Source of the DNA: Croceibacterium_A sp044506885
GTDB lineage: Bacteria; Pseudomonadota; Alphaproteobacteria; Sphingomonadales; Sphingomonadaceae
Length of the DNA stretch: 5,229 bases
Direction of reading: 5' to 3'
Assembly (NCBI GenBank): GCA_044506885.1
Contig: JBIQKC010000071.1
Span: 1 to 5,229, forward strand
The translations under genes were made by a program, and so were the position numbers. Positions 1 through 5,229 of the stretch are shown here, piece by piece (position 1 is the first letter of the stretch; the number at the start of each line of letters is the position of its first letter). Under the pieces are notes generated by a model, which was not told where the DNA came from, did no database searches, and was given only the letters and a program-made list of their open reading frames with translations.

Positions 1-1521
1 ATCGTCGGCGTCGTGCTCCAGTGCAACAATTTCGAGGTGATCGACCTCGGCGTGATGGTGCCGGCGGCAAAGATCATCGAGACGGCCAAACAGGAAAACG
101 CCGACATGATCGGCCTGTCCGGGCTGATCACGCCCTCGCTCGACGAGATGGCGTTCCTTGCCGCCGAGATGGAGCGGCAGGAAATGACCATGCCGCTGCT
201 GATCGGCGGCGCCACCACCAGCCGCGTGCATACCGCGGTGAAAATCGATCCGAACTACCGGCGCGGGCCGGTGGTGCATGTCAATGATGCCAGCCGCGCC
301 GTTGGCGTTGCCTCCTCGCTGATCTCGCCGGAACGCCGCGGCGCCTACATCGCCGAAGTGCGGCAGGAATACGACAAGATCGCTGCCGCACATCTCAAGG
401 CGCAGCAAAGCAAGAAGCGGCTGACGCTGGCTGCGGCGCGCGCCAATGCGTTTCCGATCGACTGGACGCAGGCGCGCCCGGTGAAGCCTTCGTTCTTCGG
501 CACGCGCAGTTTCCAAAACTATCCGCTCGCCGAACTCGCAGCTTGCATCGACTGGACGCCGTTTTTCCAGACCTGGGAACTGAGCGGGCGCTTCCCGGCC
601 ATCCTCGACGATCCGAAATCAGGCGAGGTCGCGCGCGCGCTCTATAACGATGCCCGCGCCATGCTGGAGCGCATCGTCAAGGAAAACTGGTTCACGGCCT
701 CGGCGGTGATCGGCTTCTGGCCAGCCAATACGATCGGCGACGATATCGCCGTCTACAGTGACGACACCCGCACGACGCAGATCGCCACGTTCCACACGCT
801 GCGCCAGCAACTCGAAAAGCGCGAAGGCCGCAGCAACGTCGCGCTATCCGATTTTCTCGCGCCGCGCGACAGCGGCGTGCCGGATTACATCGGCGGCTTT
901 GCCGTCACGGCCGGGCTCGGCGAGGATGCCATCGCCGACCGCTACAAGAAGGCCAACGACGACTATTCGTCGATCCTGGTCAAGGCGCTGGCCGACCGTC
1001 TCGCCGAAGCCTTCGCCGAGCGCATGCACCAGCGTGTGCGCATGGAGTTCTGGGGCTACGCGCCCGACGAGGCGCTGTCCAACGACGAACTCATCTTCGA
1101 GACATACGACGGCATCCGCCCCGCGCCCGGCTATCCGGCGCAGCCCGATCACACCGAGAAGGCGACGCTGTTCCGCCTGCTCGACGCCGAGCGCGCCGCC
1201 GGCGTCAAGCTGACCGAAAGCTACGCAATGTGGCCGGGCTCGTCGGTGTCGGGGCTGTATCTGAGCCACCCGGAGAGTTTTTACTTCGGCGTCGGCAAGA
1301 TTGAGCGCGATCAGGTCGAGGACTATGCGGCGCGCAAGGGCGTCGACGTCGGCGAGATGGAGCGCTGGCTGGCGCCGGTGCTCAACTACATTCCTGCAAG
1401 CGACATGAGCGCGGCCAAGACGCCGCTGCCGGAGCCGGCCAACGATGTCGCGAACCATCCGCCCGGCTGCACCTGCGCGGTCCACCTGCGCTATCAGCCG
1501 AAGACGGCCGCGAAGGGCTGA
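1..1521 (+). CDS. metH: Cobalamin-dependent methionine synthase MetH, C-terminal part (5' end outside window)
   Basis: MetH transfers a methyl group from 5-methyltetrahydrofolate to homocysteine through cobalamin, making methionine in the cytosol. The frame is open from base 1, so the gene starts upstream; the GTG at 13 is internal. Aligned from memory to E. coli MetH (1227 aa), the window opens at about residue 765, just after the expected DxHxxG cobalamin-ligand motif (His759). The rest of the B12 domain runs to about base 400, with LSGLITPSLDEM holding the equivalent of Ser810 (136-138). The SAM-binding reactivation domain follows: IDWTPFF with the Asp946 equivalent (550-552), RPAPGYPA with the Arg1134 equivalent (1117-1119), and the Tyr1189 equivalent (1282-1284). 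All expected SAM contacts are present, so reductive reactivation should work. The E. coli protein would end near 1398; this one carries about 40 more residues with a Cys/His cluster. It ends at TGA 1519-1521 and converges on glpK. Confidence 0.97.
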   Translation: MVGVVLQCNNFEVIDLGVMVPAAKIIETAKQENADMIGLSGLITPSLDEMAFLAAEMERQEMTMPLLIGGATTSRVHTAVKIDPNYRRGPVVHVNDASRAVGVASSLISPERRGAYIAEVRQEYDKIAAAHLKAQQSKKRLTLAAARANAFPIDWTQARPVKPSFFGTRSFQNYPLAELAACIDWTPFFQTWELSGRFPAILDDPKSGEVARALYNDARAMLERIVKENWFTASAVIGFWPANTIGDDIAVYSDDTRTTQIATFHTLRQQLEKREGRSNVALSDFLAPRDSGVPDYIGGFAVTAGLGEDAIADRYKKANDDYSSILVKALADRLAEAFAERMHQRVRMEFWGYAPDEALSNDELIFETYDGIRPAPGYPAQPDHTEKATLFRLLDAERAAGVKLTESYAMWPGSSVSGLYLSHPESFYFGVGKIERDQVEDYAARKGVDVGEMERWLAPVLNYIPASDMSAAKTPLPEPANDVANHPPGCTCAVHLRYQPKTAAKG

Positions 1522-1534
1522 AGCGCTCTTCGTC

Positions 1535-1557
1535 ATGCGCGGGCTTGTCCCGCGCAT
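1535..1557. repeat. Inverted repeat 1: perfect 9-bp stem, 5-nt loop
   Basis: ATGCGCGGG at 1535-1543 is the exact reverse complement of CCCGCGCAT at 1549-1557, with CTTGT between them. The hairpin starts 14 nt after the metH stop codon. No run of T follows it, so it is not a classical intrinsic terminator, although a stable GC stem here could still protect or end the metH transcript. It is the core of the dispersed palindrome. Confidence 0.85.
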
Positions 1558-1590
1558 CCACGTCTTAACGGCGCCCCTCCCTCCCTTTAT

Positions 1591-1613
1591 CCCTCCCCCT
1601 GAAAGGGGGAGGG
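1591..1613. repeat. Inverted repeat 2: perfect 10-bp C/G-rich stem, 3-nt loop
   Basis: CCCTCCCCCT at 1591-1600 pairs exactly with AGGGGGAGGG at 1604-1613 around a GAA loop. It lies midway between two convergent stop codons, where a bidirectional transcription stop is expected, but neither strand shows a T tract after the stem. The 3' arm doubles as the beginning of a G-run tract, so the strand could form either the hairpin or a quadruplex. Confidence 0.85.
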
Positions 1614-1629
1614 TAGGGTGGGGGTCGGG
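1605..1629 (+). other. Putative G-quadruplex motif
   Basis: Five runs of three or more G occur at 1605-1609, 1611-1613, 1616-1618, 1620-1624 and 1627-1629, separated by only one or two bases (A, TA, T, TC). This meets the usual pattern for a compact intramolecular quadruplex on the plus strand, which would also be in the 3' end of a metH read-through transcript. The match is seen directly; folding in the cell is not shown, and the tract may simply reflect the repeat's composition. Confidence 0.55.
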
Positions 1630-1644
1630 AAGGAAAGGGTGGAG

Positions 1645-1665
1645 GCCCGCGAACCAAGTGCGGGC
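1645..1665. repeat. Inverted repeat 3: 6-bp stem, 9-nt loop
   Basis: GCCCGC at 1645-1650 pairs with GCGGGC at 1660-1665 around a 9-nt loop, and CATGAC follows directly at 1665-1670. It reads like a decayed opposite-facing copy of inverted repeat 1, whose reverse complement also ends in GCATGAC. It lies 23 nt beyond the glpK stop codon on the glpK transcript. Confidence 0.6.
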
Positions 1666-1687
1666 ATGACAAGGGGAGACGGGGAGG

Positions 1688-3202
1688 TTACTTCGCCTCG
1701 CCGCTGGGATCGGAGACCAGCGTCGCTTTCACCGCCCGCGCCCAGCCCTTGAGCTTCCGCGTCCGCGTCGCCTCGCTCATGGCGGGCCGGAAGCGGCGCT
1801 GCAATCGCCAGGTATCGGCAAAGCGCGCCGGCTCGGGATAGAGGCCGGCGCCGAGCCCGGCGAGATAACCCGCGCCCAGCGCCGTGGTCTCAAGAATCTC
1901 CGGGCGATCGACCGGCACGTCGAGCAGATCGGCGAGCCGCTGCATGGTCCAGTCCGACGCCGTCATGCCGCCATCGACGCGCAGCATGGGGTTGATGCGC
2001 GCCGCCTCCGGCCAGTCCGCGCGCATCGCCGCCCACAGGTCAAAGGTCTGATAGCAGACGCTTTCCAGCGCCGCATGAACCAGTTCGGCCGGACCGGTCG
2101 CACGCGTCAGCCCGAACAACGCGCCGCGCACGCGCGGATTCCAGTACGGCGCGCCCAGCCCGACGAAGGCCGGCACCAGATAGACAGCCTGCGCCGGATC
2201 GGAGCGCGCAGCCAGGGCATCGGATTCGTTGGCGGCGGCGATGACGCCGAGCCCGTCGCGCAGCCATTGCACCGCGGAACCGGCAACGAAAATGGAGCCT
2301 TCCAGCGCATAGGTGCGCCGGCCGCCCAACTGATAGGCGATGGTGGTGATCAGCTTGTGGTTTGAGGCGACCGCCGTATCGCCGGTGTTGAGCAGCGCAA
2401 AGCAGCCGGTTCCGTAGGTCGATTTCATCATGCCGGGACTGAAGCACGCCTGGCCGATGGTCGCGGCCTGCTGGTCGCCGGCAATGCCGCGGATGGCGAT
2501 GGCACCGCCGAACAGGCTCGGCTCGGTCTCGCCGAACAGGGTGGAGCAGTCCTCGACCCGCGGCAGCATGGCGCGCGGCACGCGCAGCATGCGCAAGAGG
2601 TCGTCGTCCCAGTCGCCCGTATGGATGTTGAACAAGAGCGTGCGCGAGGCGTTGGTGGCGTCGGTGGCATGCACGCGGCCGCCGGTCAGCCGCCACAGCA
2701 GGTAGCTGTCCACCGTGCCGAACAATAGTTCGCCGCGTTCGGCGCGCGCCCGCGCGCCCGGCACCTCGTCGAGCAGCCAGGCGATCTTGGTGCCCGAAAA
2801 ATACGGATCGACGATCAGCCCGCTACGCGCCGAGATGTCGGGCTCGAGCCCTTCGGCCTTCAGCCGCGCGCAGATCTCCGCGGTGCGCCGATCCTGCCAG
2901 ACGATGGCGCGATGCACGGCGCGTCCGGTCGAGCGGTCCCACACCACCGTGGTCTCGCGCTGGTTGGTGATGCCGATCGCGGCAACGTCGGCGGCCGCAA
3001 CGCCGGCCTTGCGCATCGCCTCGCGGCAGGTCGCAACCGTCGACGTCCAGATATCGTCGGGCTCGTGCTCGACCCAGCCCGACGCCGGAAAGTGCTGCGG
3101 AAACTCCTGCTGCGCCTGCGCAACAATGGCGATATCCGGGCCGAACACGATGGCGCGCGACGATGTCGTGCCCTGATCGATTGCCAGGATGACCGACGCC
3201 AT
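1688..3202 (-). CDS. glpK: Glycerol kinase GlpK
   Basis: This is a cytosolic kinase of the FGGY family that converts glycerol and ATP to sn-glycerol 3-phosphate, the committing step of glycerol use. At 504 aa it is complete (E. coli: 502 aa). Seen in order: phosphate-binding DQGTTSSR (residues 9-16), GITNQRETTVVW (77-88), the first FGGY signature beginning YFSGTK (134-146), TNASRT (183-188), GIAGDQQA with the catalytic-base Asp243, STYGTGCF (261-268), the second FGGY signature (360-380) and RVDGGM (408-413). The fructose-1,6-bisphosphate GGTR loop of E. coli GlpK is replaced by FGGA (231-234) and is one residue shorter, so that control is probably absent. The Firmicutes phosphorylatable His is also missing. 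The ATG start lies 13 nt after the upstream dehydrogenase stop, with a G/A-rich stretch (GGGGCGGAGA) before it. No glpF, glpD or glpR is visible nearby. Confidence 0.97.
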   Translation of the reverse strand: MASVILAIDQGTTSSRAIVFGPDIAIVAQAQQEFPQHFPASGWVEHEPDDIWTSTVATCREAMRKAGVAAADVAAIGITNQRETTVVWDRSTGRAVHRAIVWQDRRTAEICARLKAEGLEPDISARSGLIVDPYFSGTKIAWLLDEVPGARARAERGELLFGTVDSYLLWRLTGGRVHATDATNASRTLLFNIHTGDWDDDLLRMLRVPRAMLPRVEDCSTLFGETEPSLFGGAIAIRGIAGDQQAATIGQACFSPGMMKSTYGTGCFALLNTGDTAVASNHKLITTIAYQLGGRRTYALEGSIFVAGSAVQWLRDGLGVIAAANESDALAARSDPAQAVYLVPAFVGLGAPYWNPRVRGALFGLTRATGPAELVHAALESVCYQTFDLWAAMRADWPEAARINPMLRVDGGMTASDWTMQRLADLLDVPVDRPEILETTALGAGYLAGLGAGLYPEPARFADTWRLQRRFRPAMSEATRTRKLKGWARAVKATLVSDPSGEAK

Positions 3203-3215
3203 TCTCCGCCCCGGT

Positions 3216-4364
3216 TCAGTCGTTGAGCAGGCCGCCCTGCTCGCTCAGGCGCTGCAGGTGGTAGTCGGTATCGCCAAAAGTGCTCTCGATCATGGTCAGC
3301 CGCTTGAAGTAGTGGCCGATCTTGAACTCTTCGGTCATGCCGACGCCGCCGTGAAGCTGGATCGACTGCTGCCCGACGAAACGTCCCGAGCGGCCGATCT
3401 GGACTTTTGCGGCGGCGACCGCCGCGGCGCGCTCCTTCGCATCCTCGAAGTCGCCGGCCATGGTCGCATACATCGCCATGCTGCGGGCCTGCTCCAGCGC
3501 CACGAACATGTCGGAGGCGCGATGCTGCAACGCCTGGAACGTGCCGATGGAGACGCCGAACTGCTTGCGCGTCTTGATGTACTCCACTGTGGTCTTGAGG
3601 CATTCGTCCATCAGCCCGACCGCCTCGGCGCACAGCGCGATGCGCGCGTCATCGACGACGCGCTCGATCAGCTTGATCCCATCCTCGGGATCGCCGATCG
3701 CGGCGTCGGCGCCGACCGTGACGCCCTCGAAGGTGATGTCGGCGGCGCGCAGGCCGTCCTGCGTCGGATAACCCTTGGCGCTGACGCCCCTGGCATCGCG
3801 CGGCACCAGGAACACGCCGATGCCCCCTCGGTCGCGCTGGCCGCCCCTGGTGCGTGCCGTCACCACCAACGTGTCGGCGCTGTCGCCGTGGGTGACCACA
3901 AACTTCTCGCCATCGATCACGAACCCGCTGCCGTTCGTCTTCGCCGTGGTCGAAACATCGGCGAGGTCGTAGCGCGAATCGCGCTCGAGCTGGGCGAAGG
4001 CGAGCGTCCGGCTGCCGTCGATCAGGCCCGGCAGGTGCGCCGCGCGCTGGGCGTCCGAACCGCCACGGCGCAGAAAACCGCCGCCCAGCACCACGGTGGC
4101 GAGATAGGGCTCGACCACCAGCGCACGGCCGAGCGCCTCCATGACGATCATGGTCTCGACCGTGCCACCGCCGAAGCCACCGTCGTCTTCCGCAAACGGC
4201 AGCCCGAGCAGCCCCTGCTCGGCGAACTTGCCCCAGATCGCGCGGCTGAAGCCGCCTTCCTCAGCGCGGTAGCGCTTGCGCTGCTCGAAATCGTAAGCGT
4301 CGCCGAGCAGGCCGTCGATGCTTTCCTTGAGGAGGCGCTGCTCCTCGGACAGGTCAAAATCCAT
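3216..4364 (-). CDS. Acyl-CoA dehydrogenase, small subunit (PimD-like)
   Basis: This 382-aa flavoprotein-family subunit probably oxidises the alpha-beta bond of a CoA thioester together with the large subunit encoded just upstream. It has the usual ACAD layout: N-terminal helical domain with LLGLPFAEDDGGFGGG (52-67), middle beta domain, and C-terminal helical domain with TRKQFG (265-270) and QLHGGVGMTEE (336-346). Two features depart from a standalone enzyme. The loop expected to read TEPxxGSD is LERDSRYD (126-133), so the FAD/substrate contact is lost. By contrast, Glu360 in IEST sits where MCAD has its catalytic Glu376, while the IVD/LCAD base position in DDAR is Ala240. I prefer ATG 4364 to GTG 4367 because GAGGAA is correctly spaced from the ATG. 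The sequence resembles what I remember of PimD, the pimeloyl-CoA dehydrogenase small subunit of Rhodopseudomonas, but such pairs have many paralogues, so the true substrate is open. Confidence 0.9.
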   Translation of the reverse strand: MDFDLSEEQRLLKESIDGLLGDAYDFEQRKRYRAEEGGFSRAIWGKFAEQGLLGLPFAEDDGGFGGGTVETMIVMEALGRALVVEPYLATVVLGGGFLRRGGSDAQRAAHLPGLIDGSRTLAFAQLERDSRYDLADVSTTAKTNGSGFVIDGEKFVVTHGDSADTLVVTARTRGGQRDRGGIGVFLVPRDARGVSAKGYPTQDGLRAADITFEGVTVGADAAIGDPEDGIKLIERVVDDARIALCAEAVGLMDECLKTTVEYIKTRKQFGVSIGTFQALQHRASDMFVALEQARSMAMYATMAGDFEDAKERAAAVAAAKVQIGRSGRFVGQQSIQLHGGVGMTEEFKIGHYFKRLTMIESTFGDTDYHLQRLSEQGGLLND

Positions 4365-4369
4365 CACTG

Positions 4370-4375
4370 TTCCTC
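4370..4375 (-). promoter_or_regulatory. Ribosome binding site deciding the small-subunit start
   Basis: On the minus strand GAGGAA is followed by five bases (CAGTG) and then ATG at 4364-4362. That is a workable Shine-Dalgarno spacing for the ATG, whereas the in-frame GTG one codon earlier (4367-4365) would lie only two bases from it. The site falls inside the 14-nt gap after the large-subunit stop, which suggests translation closely follows that of the upstream gene. Confidence 0.65.
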
Positions 4376-4378
4376 AGA

Positions 4379-5229
4379 TCACAAACCGAGCACGGCTTTG
4401 GCGATGATGTTGCGCTGAATCTCGTTGGAGCCGCCGTAGATCGTCACCTTGCGGTTGTTGAAATAGCTCGGCGCGATCTGCATGGTCCAGTCGCCCGGTT
4501 CGTTGCTGCCGTCGTTCTCGCCCGGATCGAAGGGCGCGGCGAACGGGCCGATCACGTCGAGCATCAGTTCCGTGGTCGCCTGCTGGATCTCCGAGCCCTT
4601 AATCTTGAGGATCGAGGACGCCGGGTCCGGCTTGCCCTTGCCATGGCGGCCTTCGGCGGCGACGACACGCAACTGGGTCATCTCCAGCGCCTTCAACTCG
4701 ATCTCGACCGACGTCAGCTTTTCGCGGAAGCGCGGGTCCTCGATCAGCGGCCGGCCGCCGGCCTTGACGCCCGCCGCCAACTGCTTGATGCGGCGAATGC
4801 GCTCTTTCGACATGCCGACGCGGGCGATGTTGGTGCGCTCGTTGCCGAGCAGGAATTTGGCGTAGTCCCAGCCCTTGTTCTCCTGGCCGACGAGGTTCGC
4901 CACCGGCACCTCGACATCGTCGAAGAACACCTCGTTGATCTCGCGGCCTCCGTCGATGGTGATGATCGGCCGCACGGTGATGCCGCGCGACTTCATGTCG
5001 ATCAGCAGGAACGAGATGCCCTCCTGCTTCTTCACCGCCGGATCGGTGCGCACCAGGCAAAAGATCCAGTCGGCATGCTGGGCCAGCGTGGTCCAGGTCT
5101 TCTGGCCGTTGACGATGTAGACGTCGCCCTTGCGCTTGGCCGTGGTCTTCAGCGAAGCGAGATCGGAGCCGGAGCCCGGCTCGGAAAAGCCCTGGCACCA
5201 CCAGTCGTCGAGGTTGGCGATGCGCGGCA
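4379..5229 (-). CDS. Acyl-CoA dehydrogenase, large subunit (PimC-like), N-terminus outside window
   Basis: The frame is open to the right edge (first full codon at 5227), giving 282 residues. The family is usually about 395-400 aa, so roughly 115 N-terminal residues are missing; the GTG at 5053 is internal. Seen: WWCQGFSEPGSGSDLAS (residues 9-25), the FAD/thioester-contacting loop close to the first ACAD signature; NGQKTWTT (40-47); TIDGGREINEVFFDDVEVP (90-108); ENKGWDYAKFLLGNERTNIAR (117-136); and IYGGSNEIQRNI (263-274). In that last motif the MCAD catalytic Glu is replaced by Gly265 (4433-4435). Glu130 in NER (4838-4840) matches the IVD/LCAD catalytic-base position. It probably forms a heteromer with the small subunit encoded 14 nt downstream. 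The sequence closely resembles remembered PimC, the pimeloyl-CoA dehydrogenase large subunit, but the substrate cannot be fixed from this window and the remaining pim genes are not visible. Confidence 0.92.
   Translation of the reverse strand, partial: PRIANLDDWWCQGFSEPGSGSDLASLKTTAKRKGDVYIVNGQKTWTTLAQHADWIFCLVRTDPAVKKQEGISFLLIDMKSRGITVRPIITIDGGREINEVFFDDVEVPVANLVGQENKGWDYAKFLLGNERTNIARVGMSKERIRRIKQLAAGVKAGGRPLIEDPRFREKLTSVEIELKALEMTQLRVVAAEGRHGKGKPDPASSILKIKGSEIQQATTELMLDVIGPFAAPFDPGENDGSNEPGDWTMQIAPSYFNNRKVTIYGGSNEIQRNIIAKAVLGL

Larger units (their letters stand above)
1531..1670. repeat. Composite palindromic intergenic repeat (Rhizobiales-type mosaic)
   Basis: This element fills nearly all of the 166-nt spacer between the convergent metH and glpK ends. 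Three inverted repeats lie in a row (1535-1557, 1591-1613, 1645-1665), with a purine-rich G-run tract after the second. Its outer ends are themselves inverted: GTCATGC at 1532-1538 and GCATGAC at 1664-1670 are exact reverse complements. The left part matches my memory of a dispersed palindrome common in Bradyrhizobium and relatives, often mis-called as small ORFs containing RGLVPRIHV. The CCCTCCCCCT stem block also resembles a separate repeat seen in these genomes. The structure is read directly from the sequence; family membership and copy number elsewhere are recalled or inferred. Confidence 0.75.

Noticed and set aside
13..15. GTG as a real start for a short standalone B12-binding protein
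   Set aside because: The frame is open upstream to base 1 and already reads IVGV in register with MetH just after the DxHxxG motif, so the GTG is an internal Val codon.
844..1557. A 237-codon open frame on the minus strand opposite the metH end
   Set aside because: Its product is Arg/Ala/Val/Leu-rich without domains, and it runs through the intergenic repeat into well-conserved metH sequence on the other strand.
1591..1613. Classical rho-independent terminator for metH or glpK
   Set aside because: The stem is strong, but the bases after it on the plus strand (TAGGGTG) and on the minus strand (ATAAAGG) lack a T tract, so it is reported only as an inverted repeat.
1445..1669. A 74-codon frame overlapping the metH end and spelling RGLVPRIHVL and PPPERGRVGWGS
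   Set aside because: The peptide is the translation of the palindromic repeat. Such repeat-derived small proteins are commonly mis-annotated in Rhizobiales, and no ribosome binding site supports it.
3189..4418. A 409-codon open frame on the plus strand opposite the small-subunit dehydrogenase
   Set aside because: It is antisense to a gene with clear family motifs, and its product is a low-complexity Ala/Arg/Asp/Leu mix with no recognisable domain. Long antisense frames are expected in GC-rich genes with strong third-position bias.
5051..5053. GTG as the start of a 224-aa dehydrogenase
   Set aside because: The frame continues upstream to the window edge with the conserved WWCQGFSEPGSGSD and NGQKTWTT motifs, so this GTG is an internal Val.
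1..5229. CRISPR array, tRNA, insertion sequence, toxin-antitoxin or defence island
   Set aside because: No evenly spaced direct repeats, cloverleaf-like sequence, transposase motifs or small paired genes were seen. Apart from one 166-nt spacer, two gaps under 15 nt and the window edges, every base falls in recognised metabolic genes.

Overview
The window is GC-rich, densely coding bacterial chromosome. It most resembles an alphaproteobacterium of the Rhizobiales, in the Bradyrhizobium / Rhodopseudomonas / Afipia neighbourhood. Three things point there: strong G/C preference at third codon positions; a paired large/small acyl-CoA dehydrogenase of the pimeloyl-CoA dehydrogenase (PimC/PimD) type; and a palindromic intergenic repeat whose read-through peptide (RGLVPRIHVL) is a familiar spurious translation in those genomes. 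The taxon is inferred from recalled families, not from a search.

Layout: (1) 1-1521, + strand: the C-terminal 506 codons of cobalamin-dependent methionine synthase MetH. The window opens a few codons after the expected cobalamin-ligating histidine motif and covers the rest of the B12 domain, the whole SAM-binding reactivation domain and an added tail of about 40 residues. (2) 1522-1687: a convergent intergenic spacer filled by a mosaic of three inverted repeats and a G-run tract. (3) 1688-3202, - strand: a complete glycerol kinase, GlpK. (4) 3216-4364, - strand: a complete PimD-like small-subunit acyl-CoA dehydrogenase. (5) 4379 to the right edge, - strand: a PimC-like large-subunit acyl-CoA dehydrogenase whose N-terminus lies outside the window.

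The three minus-strand genes are read large subunit, then small subunit, then glpK, with gaps of only 14 and 13 nt, so they are probably one transcript. The two dehydrogenases very likely form one heteromeric flavoenzyme for a CoA-thioester beta-oxidation step. Their active-site features are divided in a complementary way, which is the most interesting signal here. Glycerol kinase in the same run may link use of the acyl and glycerol parts of lipids, but that is inference. metH converges on this operon and is functionally unrelated to it.

No RNA gene, CRISPR array, insertion sequence, phage gene or defence gene was seen. I found no convincing evidence of an undescribed system. The region looks like ordinary core and catabolic chromosome with a few details worth checking.
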